Positions 26,377-36,118 are shown, counted from the first letter of the stretch. The stretch: 64,000 nucleotides of DNA from Poriferisodalis sp965214215 (GCF_965214215.1 NZ_CBDCBD010000003.1:2728001-2792000), one strand, 5' to 3'. Numbers and translations are program-made. Notes: generated from the letters alone by a model not told the origin.

Positions 26377-27011
26377 AGGTCCACCGCTGCGTAATGAAAT
26401 GCCTCGGCGCAGCCATCGGTTGCGTGATTGCTCTTACCGGGTGCGGTTTGCCCACCGACGACGCTCCTTCCCGTGTCGAGGTGCCGTCAGGCGTCTTTCC
26501 CGAACGCAACAACCAACCCGTCGTGGGTGCAGCTCCCGATACGCCGACAACCTCGCTGCATGCGGTCTATTTCCTTCGCGACGGCCTGCTCGTGGAATTG
26601 CAACGTCCCCTCGCGGCACCGGTCTTCCTCGATGCCCCTCTCAACAACCTGCTGGCGGGCCCGACACCGGCCGAAGCCGAAAACGGACTCGAATCGGCGA
26701 TCCCGGCCGGCACCGAGGTCGTGGACGTGCAGCTCTTGCGGAACAACGTTGTTTCCATCCACCTCAATGAGGTGTTCTTCGAAGTCGAAGGCGCCCAGAG
26801 GGTGCGCGCGGTGGCACAACTCGTCCTCACCGCCTCAGCGCTGGCACGAGATAGCCAAGGCGTGCTGTTCTTTCTCGACGGCGTCGCGCAGTTGCTTCCC
26901 GACGGGGCCGGGACAATTGCACAGGTCCAGCCCGGCGAGCTTCCTCGCGCGCTGCGGGTAGACGACTTCAGCGAGTTGATGCCGCTCACTCCCCTGCGCG
27001 CTGTCTCTTGA
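26373..27011 (+). CDS. GerMN-domain lipoprotein, short LpqB-like
   Basis: A 212-residue secreted lipoprotein: signal peptide with lipobox LTGC (lipidated Cys24), then a GerMN domain (about 55-165) with VYFLRDGLLVEL, NNLLAGPTPAE and INLNEVFFEVEG-type strands. In mycobacteria LpqB follows mtrB and modulates the kinase; LpqB has GerMN plus a C-terminal propeller and is near 580 residues. This protein ends soon after GerMN, so the propeller is absent. It starts at ATGA overlapping the kinase stop. Its last 26 bp overlap the convergent trkH gene. Confidence 0.85.
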   Translation: MKVHRCVMKCLGAAIGCVIALTGCGLPTDDAPSRVEVPSGVFPERNNQPVVGAAPDTPTTSLHAVYFLRDGLLVELQRPLAAPVFLDAPLNNLLAGPTPAEAENGLESAIPAGTEVVDVQLLRNNVVSIHLNEVFFEVEGAQRVRAVAQLVLTASALARDSQGVLFFLDGVAQLLPDGAGTIAQVQPGELPRALRVDDFSELMPLTPLRAVS

Positions 27012-28575
27012 TCGCTCGTGTGGATGCGTGGGTTTCCCAGCGAGTCAGCCGGCGTGGTCCGCGCAATGCTGCCTGCCGCCCGTAGCGCGAGCGAGTGCCA
27101 GCCCGCATCGCAGCAACGAACATCAGCATCGTGGGAAACACTTCGAGGCGGCCGAACAGCATGAGCACCATCATCACCGGCCGGGACGCACGCTCGAACG
27201 CCAGCGCCGATGAGGTCGGCCCGGCCTCGCCCAGCGCCGGGCCGACGGTGCCGATGGCCGAGACCGCACCGGAAAAACCGGTCTCGAGATCATTGCCGAG
27301 TGCGGTCATCAGCACCCCGCCCGCCAGAGCGAGACCCAGATAGAGCAGCACGAAGCCCAGCGCCCGCGCCGCCACGTCCTCGGCCACGGTGGTGTCGCCG
27401 ATGCGCATCGGCAGCACCGCCCTGCGGTGGCGAGCGCGAATGACCTCCCGGACCGCGTAACGGGCCACGATCTGCAGGCGCAGCACTTTCATGCCGCCTG
27501 CGGTCGAACCCGTCATGCCGCCCACCAGGAACAGTGCCAGCAACACGAGCTGCGCGGAGGGCGTCCAGAATTGCGAGTGGGTGTAATCGGTGAGGCCGTA
27601 GCCCGTATTGGACCCCAGCGACGCTGCATAGAACGCCGCCTCCCGGATATTCGAGCCGAAATCGAGCTTGCCAGAATTGAATACCAGCAAGGCAATCGCG
27701 GCACCGCCGATGAGTCCCAGGTACCAGCGCAGCTCCGAGTAGCCCCGCAGCTTCGAGCGGGTGCGCATGATGGTGTGCCAGTGGATCGAGAAGCTCGCGC
27801 CGCAGATGATCATGCCGACGATCACCACCCCTTCGACCGCTACCGAGTCGAAGTAGGCGATCGACGCCGAGTGAGTCGAATAACCCCCGGTCGCCACCGT
27901 GGTGAAGGCGTGTGCCACCGCGTCAAAGGGACTCAGTCCCGCTGCCAGCAAGGCGAGCGCGACCGCCACCGTGAACCCGCCGTACAACATCCACAGCCGC
28001 TGGGCCGTGGCCGCTATGCGCGGCGTGAAGCGATCGGCTGTCGGGCCGGGTGCCTCGTTGGCGATGAGCTCGAGACCGCCGACCTTCAGTGCGGGCAGCA
28101 CGCTCACGGCGAGGACGATCAGGCCCATGCCGCCGAACCACTGCGTCATGCTGCGGAAGAAGAGGATCCCGTGCGCAACCCCGTCGATGTCGGCCAAGAT
28201 CGTGGCACCCGTGCAGGTGAAGCCCGAGACCGATTCGAAGAGTGCGTTGTCGGCCTCGCTCCAACCGATCACGCCGCTGAACAGGTACGGCATCGTTCCC
28301 GCTATCGAGACCGCCAGCCATGCCCAGGCCACCGCCGCGAACGCCAGCGGCGAGTCGGACCGATCCGCGGCCGTGGTCGAGCCCATCATGGCGCTGCCGA
28401 CGCTCGCAGTGACCGCGGCGGAGGTTCCCAGCGCAAGCGCTCCCCCGCCGCCGTCAATGAGCGCGACGCCTGCGGAGACTGCCATGCCCGCCGCCACCAG
28501 TAGCAGGGCCACCCCGCTCACGTGTACCGGGGTGGATTCGAAGCGTCGTTCCCCCAGCGATGCCATGGTGCTCAT
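26986..28575 (-). CDS. trkH: Trk/Ktr potassium uptake membrane subunit (distal TrkH paralogue)
   Basis: K+ translocating subunit of 529 residues with about ten to twelve membrane helices in four M1-P-M2 repeats. All four selectivity-filter loops keep the filter glycine: SGFTCTGATI, TTVATGGYST, SLGSNTGYG and GSTAGGMK. I choose the ATG at 28575, which overlaps the stop of the preceding trkH (ATGA); a longer frame begins inside that gene. It is the third gene of a trkA-trkH-trkH operon. Confidence 0.92.
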   Translation of the reverse strand: MSTMASLGERRFESTPVHVSGVALLLVAAGMAVSAGVALIDGGGGALALGTSAAVTASVGSAMMGSTTAADRSDSPLAFAAVAWAWLAVSIAGTMPYLFSGVIGWSEADNALFESVSGFTCTGATILADIDGVAHGILFFRSMTQWFGGMGLIVLAVSVLPALKVGGLELIANEAPGPTADRFTPRIAATAQRLWMLYGGFTVAVALALLAAGLSPFDAVAHAFTTVATGGYSTHSASIAYFDSVAVEGVVIVGMIICGASFSIHWHTIMRTRSKLRGYSELRWYLGLIGGAAIALLVFNSGKLDFGSNIREAAFYAASLGSNTGYGLTDYTHSQFWTPSAQLVLLALFLVGGMTGSTAGGMKVLRLQIVARYAVREVIRARHRRAVLPMRIGDTTVAEDVAARALGFVLLYLGLALAGGVLMTALGNDLETGFSGAVSAIGTVGPALGEAGPTSSALAFERASRPVMMVLMLFGRLEVFPTMLMFVAAMRAGTRSRYGRQAALRGPRRLTRWETHASTRAIKRQRAGE

Positions 28576-30278
28576 CGCACGCTCATCGGTGAGTGCGTCC
28601 GGCGACGCCACCGCCCATGACGGATCGCAGTCACCAGGGGATATGCCGCAACACTCAGCGCCACCGCCGCCGCGGTCACCGACATGCGGCCGAGCAGCAT
28701 GAGCAGCCCTGCGGTGAGATGCCCTAGCCAGTTGACCGCTGCCAGATGCCCGGTCGAGCCCACCGCTGGCACATCACTGGGCAGGTCCGGATCGACATAG
28801 GACAGGGCTGGCCCAACATTGGAGAGCGCGGACACGGCGTAGCTGAGCGCGCCGACGATGTCGAGCCCGCTGGCGCCGAGCAGGATCGCCGCGGGAATCA
28901 GCAGCAGCGCTGCGAGCAGCAGTTCTCCCACGATGCGGCTGATCGTGGTCTCCGAGATGGTCGAGCGGCCCAGGCGCAGCCGCTCCGCCAGCGATGGGTA
29001 GATGGCGCGGCGCAGCTCGCGCCCGATATAGGAAGCGAGCGTCAGCAGACGCACAACCTTGAAACCGCCGGCCATGGACGCGCTCATGCCGCCGATCACC
29101 ATGAGCACCATCAGAATCGCCTGGCTGCCGTTCGAGAGATCGACGAACGACGCCGTCTCGAAGCCGGTCGTGGAGATCACCGACACCACCGCGAACAGCG
29201 ATCTGCGGAGGTGCTCGAAGCCGAAGATCTGGGCGGAGCCGAAGTCGTCGCCGGTCCACAGCGCCACGATCACGGTGGCCCCGACGATAAGCGTGAGGTA
29301 CAGCCGGAATTCGTAGCTGCGTATGAATCGGGCAGGGTCGCGGCGACGGAGCGCGAGGAACATCAGCGGCAGGCTCACGCCACCGGCTGCCATGCCGAAG
29401 ATCGCCACGCTCTCGATGGCCCACGAGTCGAAATGACCCAGCGAGTCTGCGTACGTGGAGAAACCCCCGGTCGATGCCGTGGTCAGTGCGTGCAGCCCGC
29501 TCTGGGTCAGCGGCATACCCGCCAGCGCGTAGCCGCCGGCGACCAGCACGGTGAGAGCCGCGTACAGCAGCAGCAGGCGGCCCATCGTGCCGGCTCTGCG
29601 CGGTGCCAGCCTGCGAGCCGCACGGGTCGCCACTCCCCCATCGGAGTCCAGTCCGCCGACTCCGAGATGCGGCAGTACACGCACCAGCACGACGATGAAG
29701 GCAGCCCCGCCCAACCACTGCCCCGCCGCTCGCAGCGCCAGCATCCCGCCGCCGAGATCCAGCCTTTGATCGAAATCGACTGTTGGGATCGTTGTGCTAT
29801 TGGTGCCGGTCACCGTCGCCGCCGCCTCGGCGAACGCCGTCGCCAACGCCGTGGGTGGGACTGCGCCGGTCGCGAGGTGAGCGATCGCAAAGGCGGCCAC
29901 CGCCGCAAACGACCCAAGCACGAGCGCTGTCAGGGTCTGGCGTTCAGTGATACGTCGCTCAAATCGGCACAGTCGCATGAGGCCTAATGCGAACAACGCG
30001 ATGGCAGCGCCTGCGATCAACAGCGGGACAGCATCAGTCCCCGACTCGCCGCTCGCCCCAACCCGTCCCCCGAACAACCAGTCGAATACTGCACATGCAG
30101 CGAACACCGGCGCAGCGGCGGCGAGCACCACCAAGGCCACGACGGCAAGGGTCGATTCGTAGGGCCCACAGGCCCACCGATGCAGCGCGCCGTCGCCGGC
30201 TCGCACCGCTCGCACTACCAATCGGCGCAGCCTCTCCCGCTCCCGCTCCCGAGCCCGGCGAGCCGGACGAGGTGTCAC
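28572..30278 (-). CDS. trkH: Trk/Ktr potassium uptake membrane subunit (proximal TrkH paralogue, divergent)
   Basis: A 568-residue TrkH-family protein with a very basic N-terminus (15 Arg within 25 residues) and about ten membrane helices. The pore loops are divergent: VTGTNSTT in place of the usual first filter, TTASTGGFST second, STTGFETAS third and GGMSASMAGGFK fourth. The first, third and fourth differ from the neighbouring paralogue. It overlaps trkA and the next trkH by 4 bp each (ATGA). It may be a Na+/K+ variant or a heteromeric partner; this is inference. Confidence 0.88.
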   Translation of the reverse strand: MTPRPARRARERERERLRRLVVRAVRAGDGALHRWACGPYESTLAVVALVVLAAAAPVFAACAVFDWLFGGRVGASGESGTDAVPLLIAGAAIALFALGLMRLCRFERRITERQTLTALVLGSFAAVAAFAIAHLATGAVPPTALATAFAEAAATVTGTNSTTIPTVDFDQRLDLGGGMLALRAAGQWLGGAAFIVVLVRVLPHLGVGGLDSDGGVATRAARRLAPRRAGTMGRLLLLYAALTVLVAGGYALAGMPLTQSGLHALTTASTGGFSTYADSLGHFDSWAIESVAIFGMAAGGVSLPLMFLALRRRDPARFIRSYEFRLYLTLIVGATVIVALWTGDDFGSAQIFGFEHLRRSLFAVVSVISTTGFETASFVDLSNGSQAILMVLMVIGGMSASMAGGFKVVRLLTLASYIGRELRRAIYPSLAERLRLGRSTISETTISRIVGELLLAALLLIPAAILLGASGLDIVGALSYAVSALSNVGPALSYVDPDLPSDVPAVGSTGHLAAVNWLGHLTAGLLMLLGRMSVTAAAVALSVAAYPLVTAIRHGRWRRRTHSPMSVR

Positions 30279-31618
30279 CGAAAGGCCTGCTTGACCTCGT
30301 CCACGCAGTCAGGCGTCACAAAGGCGACCACGTGGTCCCGCGCCCTCAACTCGCTGCGACCCCGCGCAATGCGGGCTTTGCCGTCGCGCACGATCGCAGC
30401 CAGCAGCATCTGGCCGGGCAGGTGGAGATCGCGCACGGTCGAGCCATCAGCTTTCGAGCCGGCGCCCACCGCAAATTCGAGCACTTCGATATTGCCCTCG
30501 AGGAAGGTGGCGACGGCTGTGACGTCGCCACGGACCATCCGCAGCACCATGTTGGCGCTCGCGGTACGGGGCGAGAGCGCAGCATCGATGCCAACCTGCT
30601 CCAGCAGCGGCAATAGCGACAGACGATGCACCACAGCGATCGTCTCGCTGGCGCCCTCCGACTTGGCGTACAGGCAGGCCAGCACATTGGCGTCGTCCTC
30701 GCCCGTGGCCGCGACGACGGCATCGAAACTTCCGATGTCCTCGCGAGCGAGAACATCGATATCGGTGATGTCGCCATGCAGCACCAAGGCGCCTGCGTGG
30801 CGCTCGCTCAACTCGAGACACCGCTGGTGCTGCAATTCGATGATGACGACCTCGATGTGCCGCTCAAGCAGGCGGCCCGCCAGCAGCCCCGCTGTGCGGC
30901 CACCGCCGAGGATCATCACTCGACGCAGATCAGTTCGATGCAGCCCCATGATCTCCATGAGCTCGCGCCGGCCCTGACGGCGACACACGACCCTCAGCAG
31001 ATCATGGGGCTGAAGCGTCGTATCGCGCCGCATGACAGTGACGTCGCCATCTCGCGACAGCGCGCCGAAGATGAAGTCCCATTCCGGCTCGTAGTAGGCG
31101 CCGACCTCGGCCATGGTCTTGCCGACAAGCGGGGCATCTACCGCAAGCCGGGCGCCGACGACCAGCACTTCGCCGCTCGCGAGCTCATTGATGTCCGATG
31201 CACCGTGATATACGAGCAGATCCATGATTGCGTCGGCGGTCTGCTCGTCGGGGTCGAGCACCAGATCGACGCCAATCGCATTGCGTAAGCCGCGGCCAGC
31301 GGTGCCACGCAGGTCGCTGTCCTGCAGCCGTGCGACTGTCGCGGGCACGCCTGCCTGCTTCGCCTGCATGCACGCAAGCAGGTTGACCTCGTCGGAATCG
31401 GTGACCGCCACGACGACTTCGGCGCGATCGAGACCGGCCTCGGAGAGCACGCTGGGATTGGTCCCGCTCCCATTCACCGTGAGCAGATCTACCTCGGAGG
31501 CGAGCGCATCGAGGCGACCCGAATGCTGGTCGATGACGATGACATCATTGCCCTCACGGCTGAGGCGCTCAGCGATGTAACTTCCGACCTCGCCGGCCCC
31601 CACCACGAGAATCCTCAC
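30275..31618 (-). CDS. trkA: Trk potassium uptake regulatory subunit TrkA
   Basis: Cytoplasmic NAD(H)/nucleotide-binding ring protein that gates TrkH. The start is the GTG at 31618, giving 447 residues beginning MRILVVGAGEVGSYIAERL; a 156-bp upstream open frame contains only unlikely sequence. Two RCK modules are visible: Rossmann N domains (about 1-120 and 228-345, with MILGGGRTAGLLAGRLL) each followed by a TrkA-C domain. Length equals that of canonical double-domain TrkA. It is the first gene of the operon and diverges from glpK. Confidence 0.94.
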   Translation of the reverse strand: MRILVVGAGEVGSYIAERLSREGNDVIVIDQHSGRLDALASEVDLLTVNGSGTNPSVLSEAGLDRAEVVVAVTDSDEVNLLACMQAKQAGVPATVARLQDSDLRGTAGRGLRNAIGVDLVLDPDEQTADAIMDLLVYHGASDINELASGEVLVVGARLAVDAPLVGKTMAEVGAYYEPEWDFIFGALSRDGDVTVMRRDTTLQPHDLLRVVCRRQGRRELMEIMGLHRTDLRRVMILGGGRTAGLLAGRLLERHIEVVIIELQHQRCLELSERHAGALVLHGDITDIDVLAREDIGSFDAVVAATGEDDANVLACLYAKSEGASETIAVVHRLSLLPLLEQVGIDAALSPRTASANMVLRMVRGDVTAVATFLEGNIEVLEFAVGAGSKADGSTVRDLHLPGQMLLAAIVRDGKARIARGRSELRARDHVVAFVTPDCVDEVKQAFR

Positions 31619-31677
31619 AATGAGCGACCCTACTTCGGGCCATGGGAAAGGGATGTCATCATGACCTGGAAGGCTCC

Positions 31678-33204
31678 ATGGCTCTCGTTGTAGCAATCGA
31701 TGCAGGCACCACCGGCGTGCGATCGATGGCGGTGAACGAGACCGGCGCCGAGGTGGCCTACGCCTACCGGCCATTCCCCCAGCACTACCCCGGTCCGGGC
31801 TTGGTCGAGCACGACCCGAACGACATCTGGGCTGCCACGGTCACCACCCTCGGCGAGCTCCGCGCCAACCTGCAGGCACTCAACGACGGGCAGATGCCAG
31901 CAATAGCCGCAGTCGGCATCACCAACCAGCGCGAGACCGTCGTAGCGTGGGACCGACGCTCGGGTGAGCCCCTCTCGCGCGCCCTCGTTTGGCAGGACGT
32001 CCGCACTGCGGACCGGTGCGAGGCGCTCGAAGCCGCCGGTCACCTGCCGCACGTCCGCCGCCTTACCGGCCTGGTCCTCAGCCCGTACTTCAGCGGCACC
32101 AAAGCCGAGTGGCTGCTGCGCGACGGCGACGTGGCGGTCAGCGCGAACCTCGCCATCGGCACCGTGGACAGCTGGCTGATGTGGAAGCTGAGCGGCGGCG
32201 CTGCGTTCACCACCGACGCGACGAACGCCTCACGCACGCTCTTGTACGACATCACCGCCAGCAGCTGGTCGGCCGAGATGTGCGACCTGCTGTCGGTGCC
32301 CACCGAGGCATTGGCGGAGGTTCGCCCCTCCGTGGGACGGTTCTGCGAGACCGCAGACACCACGGCCCTCGGGCCAGGCATCGCGGTCAGCGGCGTCGCC
32401 GGCGATCAGCAAGCGGCGCTCTTCGGCCAGTGCTGTCACGACGTCGGCATGGCCAAGAACACCTACGGCACAGGGTCGTTCGTGCTGATGAACGTGGGCG
32501 ATGTATGTCCGGAACCGATCGACGGGCTGCTCACGACAGTGGCTTGGGATCTCGGTGCCGGACCGACCTTCGCACTGGAAGGCTCCATCTTTGCCACGGG
32601 TGCAGCCGTGGGCTGGATCACCGGCATCCTCGATGGTCCAGCCGACGCAACAGATGCCGAAGTGCTGGCCCGCAGCGTGCCCGACAGCGCCGGCGTGGTC
32701 GTGGTGCCCGCATTCGCCGGTCTCGGCAGCCCCTGGTGGGATCCGAACGCTCGCGGAGCGATCATGGGTCTCACCTTTGCGTCCACTTCGGCGCACATCG
32801 CACGGGCCACGATCGAGTCCATGGCGTTGCAGACTCGTGATGTCGTCGAGGCGATGAGCACCGGCGCAGGCCGTGGCATCGCAGAACTGCGCATCGACGG
32901 GGGCGCAGCGATCAACAACCTGTTGTGCAGCATCCAAGCCGACCAGCTCGGTGTACCCGTCAGCCGACCGGTCGTGACCGAGACCACCGCCATGGGTGCA
33001 GCGATGCTGGCGGGGCTGGCAGAGGGCGTGTGGTCGTCGCCTGCCGAGGCAGCGTCGGTGTGGCAGCTCGACCGGCGCTTCGAGCCTTCGGGCGACCAGA
33101 ATTCGGCTGCGGCGCTTCACTCGCTGTGGCGACAGGCGCTCGAACGCACACTGCGCTGGCCGGCGGGTGAGCCATCTCGCTCCATTGCTGCGGAGGCGGA
33201 GTAA
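31678..33204 (+). CDS. glpK: Glycerol kinase
   Basis: FGGY-family kinase that phosphorylates glycerol to sn-glycerol 3-phosphate. The 508 residues begin MALVVAIDAGTTGVRSMAV with the DxGTTGxR phosphate-binding loop, then ITNQRETVVAWDR, WKLSGG and TDATNASRTLL, the ATP-domain GTYGTGSFVLMN, and IDGGAAINN near the C-terminus. The ATG at 31678 has GGAAGG upstream; an earlier ATG at 31642 is less likely. No glpF or glpD is adjacent. The gene stands alone and converges on the aminotransferase gene. Confidence 0.94.
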   Translation: MALVVAIDAGTTGVRSMAVNETGAEVAYAYRPFPQHYPGPGLVEHDPNDIWAATVTTLGELRANLQALNDGQMPAIAAVGITNQRETVVAWDRRSGEPLSRALVWQDVRTADRCEALEAAGHLPHVRRLTGLVLSPYFSGTKAEWLLRDGDVAVSANLAIGTVDSWLMWKLSGGAAFTTDATNASRTLLYDITASSWSAEMCDLLSVPTEALAEVRPSVGRFCETADTTALGPGIAVSGVAGDQQAALFGQCCHDVGMAKNTYGTGSFVLMNVGDVCPEPIDGLLTTVAWDLGAGPTFALEGSIFATGAAVGWITGILDGPADATDAEVLARSVPDSAGVVVVPAFAGLGSPWWDPNARGAIMGLTFASTSAHIARATIESMALQTRDVVEAMSTGAGRGIAELRIDGGAAINNLLCSIQADQLGVPVSRPVVTETTAMGAAMLAGLAEGVWSSPAEAASVWQLDRRFEPSGDQNSAAALHSLWRQALERTLRWPAGEPSRSIAAEAE

Positions 33205-33223
33205 GCGCCCGAGCCGGACTGGC

Positions 33224-34408
33224 TCAGTCAGGGGGCGTGAGCAGGTCCAAGGCACCGCGAAGCTGGCTGACCGCCTGACGGATGCGATGCTCGTTCTCCA
33301 CGAGTGCAAATCGCACGTGGCCCTCGCCTCCAGGACCGAAGCCGACGCCTGGGGACAGAGCGACGTTTGCCTCTGAGACCAGCAGCTTGCAGAAATCGAC
33401 CGAACCCAAGTGGCGGTACGGCTCAGGGATCTTCGCCCAGGCGAACATCGTGCCCTTGGGCGGCGGAAGCTCCCAGCCGATGCGGCCGAGGCCCCGCACG
33501 AGAACATCGCGCCGGTCGCGGTAGGTCTCACGCACCTCGGCGGGGAAGTCCTGCTCCTCGTTCATCACCACCGTGGCTGCGATCTGAATCGGCTGGAACG
33601 TGCCGTAGTCGAGATAGCTCTTGAGCTTGGCGAGCGCTGCGATCACCTCTGCGTTCCCTACGCAGAACGCGACTCGCCAGCCCGCCATCGAGAATGATTT
33701 CGTGAGGCTGTAGAACTCGACCGCGACGTCCTTGGCGCCTTCGGCTTGCAGGATCGAGGGGGGCTCATAGCCGTCGAAACCCAAGTCCGCGTACGCAAAG
33801 TCGTGAACCAGCACGACCTCGCGTTCACGCGCGAAGTCCACGATCCGCTGCATGAATTCCAGGTCGACGCAGGCCGTCGTGGGATTGTGCGGAAACGACA
33901 GCACGATCACCCGCGGGCGCGGCCACGAGTACTCGAATCGCTCCACCAGACGCTCGAAGAAGGTCTCGCCGACATCCAGCGGTACCTCGCGCACGCTCGC
34001 TCCGGTGAACAGCGGGCCGAAAATGTGAATCGGATAGGAGGGCGCTGGCACCAAGCAGGCGTCGCCGGGTGCGAGCAGGGTCCACATCAGATGCGAGAAG
34101 CCTTCCTTCGCTCCGATGGTGTTGATGATCTCGCTGTCGGGATCGAGGTCGACGTTCCACTTGCGCCGATACAGGTCGCCAACGGCAGCGCGCAGCTTGG
34201 GGATGCCGCGACTGGCCGAATACCGGTGGTTGCGAGCGTTGAGGGCAGCTTCGGCCAGCTTCTTCACGGCACGTTCGGGCGACGGCAGGTCAGGATTGCC
34301 GAAGCCCAAGTCGATGACGTCGGCCCCGGCGCGCCGACGCTCGATCTTCAGTGTGTCGATGATGGTAAAGACGTACGGCGGCAGACCACTGATGCGGCGG
34401 AACTCCAT
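33224..34408 (-). CDS. PLP-dependent class I/II aminotransferase, AlaC-type
   Basis: Fold-type I aminotransferase of 394 residues. Seen: IDLGFGNPDLPSP, the cofactor-stacking segment NTIGAKEGFSHLM, SFPHNPTTACVD with the conserved Asn, DFAYADLGFDG with Asp-x-x-Tyr, and the PLP Schiff-base lysine in SLTKSFSMAGWR (about residue 235). The overall pattern matches the glutamate-pyruvate aminotransferase AlaC and related LL-diaminopimelate aminotransferases. AlaC-like activity (alanine formation) is the better guess. There is no operon partner with a matching pathway; the SRPBCC gene lies 25 bp upstream on the same strand. Confidence 0.87.
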   Translation of the reverse strand: MEFRRISGLPPYVFTIIDTLKIERRRAGADVIDLGFGNPDLPSPERAVKKLAEAALNARNHRYSASRGIPKLRAAVGDLYRRKWNVDLDPDSEIINTIGAKEGFSHLMWTLLAPGDACLVPAPSYPIHIFGPLFTGASVREVPLDVGETFFERLVERFEYSWPRPRVIVLSFPHNPTTACVDLEFMQRIVDFAREREVVLVHDFAYADLGFDGYEPPSILQAEGAKDVAVEFYSLTKSFSMAGWRVAFCVGNAEVIAALAKLKSYLDYGTFQPIQIAATVVMNEEQDFPAEVRETYRDRRDVLVRGLGRIGWELPPPKGTMFAWAKIPEPYRHLGSVDFCKLLVSEANVALSPGVGFGPGGEGHVRFALVENEHRIRQAVSQLRGALDLLTPPD

Positions 34409-34433
34409 GGCGCTGGCGGCGATCCTCGGCGCC

Positions 34434-34886
34434 CTAGCTCGCGGGACCGGACTCGAGACGCGCTGCGAAGTCGGCCAGCGCGGTGTGGGCGATACGCCGC
34501 TCTGCGCGACGCTTGACGAAACCTGGCAGCGGTACCGCCAGCACCAACGCGAGCTGATACAGCACTTCGGTGCGCCCCGGCTCGGCTGTCGGGTTGAACT
34601 CGTACCTTCCGTCGAGCTGCTTCACGACATCGCCGTCGACCAATTTCCACGAGATGCGGTGCGGCGCCCCGCTGTGGTCGTATGCGAGCGAGTACCTCGC
34701 TGAGCGCCCCAGCGCCTCAACGCGGAACGAGGCTTGTGTTGCTCGACCTTCGGGATCGCTCTGCGTCACCGTCGCCGTAGATACGTCGGTAGCCCACTGC
34801 GGGTACTGCTCGATGTCAGAGATCAGCGCATAGCAATCTTCGGGAGACGCTGTCACGACCGTGGTCATTGTCATCTCATCGATCAT
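34434..34886 (-). CDS. SRPBCC (polyketide cyclase / START-like) family protein
   Basis: A 150-residue lipid- or ligand-binding fold. TTVVTASPEDCYALISDIEQYPQW is the classic first strand and helix of polyketide cyclase/dehydrase-like proteins, with a YELN-type strand in the middle and a long C-terminal helix (FVKRRAERRIAHTALADFAARL). Members are widespread in actinobacteria and mostly uncharacterised. An ATG four codons in (34874) is an equally good start. A 116-bp gap upstream shows no gene. Confidence 0.8.
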   Translation of the reverse strand: MIDEMTMTTVVTASPEDCYALISDIEQYPQWATDVSTATVTQSDPEGRATQASFRVEALGRSARYSLAYDHSGAPHRISWKLVDGDVVKQLDGRYEFNPTAEPGRTEVLYQLALVLAVPLPGFVKRRAERRIAHTALADFAARLESGPAS

Positions 34887-35002
34887 CGTTGCGTCCCACG
34901 TCCTGTGTGCTGGCCAGCCCCCATTGTCTCAGCGGCCGTATGCATGCACCACAGGGTAAACCCGCGGCAGTCGAACCTCCCGCTTTCCGGCGTCAGAATG
35001 CG

Positions 35003-36118
35003 CTAGCGGGACAGGGCCGTTTCGAGCTTGGCTGCGAGCCCGTCGTACGAGAAGTGCTGTTCGGTCTGTCTACGTGCCGCAAGGCCCATTGTTGCCCTCC
35101 GTTGCGGTGAGGACAACAGATCGTCGATGGCGGCGGCAACATCGCCCACGTCCGCCGGCCGTTCCACGACAAGCCCCGTCCGGCCGTGATCCACCGCTTC
35201 ATGGCTGCCACCCGAGCGGCCCGCGACCGCGGGCACCCCACAAGCCGCGGCCTCGACGAACACGATGCCGAACCCCTCTTGCTCCAGCCCCGCCCACCGG
35301 CTGCGACACGGCGCTGCGAACACATCACCCATCGCCATGAAGCGCGGCACGTCATCGCCGCTGATGCGGCCCATAAAGGCGACCGGGGCGTCGAGGCGCC
35401 GGGCACGCCGCTCCAGTCGCTGGCGATCACGTCCCGCTCCCCCGATCGCCAATGTCAGCCCCGGATGCTTCGCTGACAGCCGTGCCACAGCGTCGATGAC
35501 GGTGTCGAAGCCCTTGCGCGGAACGAGTCTGCTCAGGCAGACCACCAGCGGCCCCCCCTCCACGCCGAACCTGCGGCGGGCCCCCAGGCGCTCGTCGGCG
35601 CCCAGCGGCACGAACCGGTTCGTGTCGACTCCGGGCGGTACCACGGTGACGGGCAGCTCACGCGACGCGCATCGCTCTGCTTCGCCAGCCGCGTACCCCC
35701 CTGCTGAGATCACCATCGAAGCACTTTGAAGCACCCCAGACAGCACGGCACTGAGGCCCCCTAAGCGGGCAGGGACCGTCACCTCGGCGCCATGAAGCAC
35801 GACGCCGTAGGGCATGCCCAGTCGCGGACCCAGCGCGCCCAGCGGCAAGGCTGGGTCGAGCAGCACGATTTCAGCGCCAACCTCCTCCGCCAGAACGCGA
35901 ATTCGTCTCGCCAGACCCGGATGCGGCAACAGCACCCGATCGCGGGTTCGCACAATCCGCATGGGCTGGTCGGCGTCGAAGTGCGTCGCACCCCGGTGCG
36001 GCGTCGTGAGGATCGTGGTGGACTCGGGCGGCAGGCGGCGCCACAGCTCCCAGAGATAGTTCTGGATGCCCCCGATCTTGGGCGGGAAGTCGTTCGTGAC
36101 CAACAGATGCGGACGCAT
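35003..36118 (-). CDS. GT4 glycosyltransferase, PimB-like
   Basis: A 371-residue GT-B fold enzyme. It starts MRPHLLVTNDFPPKIGGIQNYL, the acceptor-domain signature of actinobacterial PimB/mannosyltransferases, with LHGAEVTVPAR, VPPGVDTNRFVPL, LSRLVPRKGFD, and the donor-site stretch EQEGFGIVFVEAAACGVPAVAGRSGG containing the E(x7)E motif. PimB adds the second mannose of phosphatidylinositol mannosides; the exact acceptor here is inferred from family resemblance. Its ATG overlaps the queG stop by one base (TGATG). Confidence 0.82.
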   Translation of the reverse strand: MRPHLLVTNDFPPKIGGIQNYLWELWRRLPPESTTILTTPHRGATHFDADQPMRIVRTRDRVLLPHPGLARRIRVLAEEVGAEIVLLDPALPLGALGPRLGMPYGVVLHGAEVTVPARLGGLSAVLSGVLQSASMVISAGGYAAGEAERCASRELPVTVVPPGVDTNRFVPLGADERLGARRRFGVEGGPLVVCLSRLVPRKGFDTVIDAVARLSAKHPGLTLAIGGAGRDRQRLERRARRLDAPVAFMGRISGDDVPRFMAMGDVFAAPCRSRWAGLEQEGFGIVFVEAAACGVPAVAGRSGGSHEAVDHGRTGLVVERPADVGDVAAAIDDLLSSPQRRATMGLAARRQTEQHFSYDGLAAKLETALSR

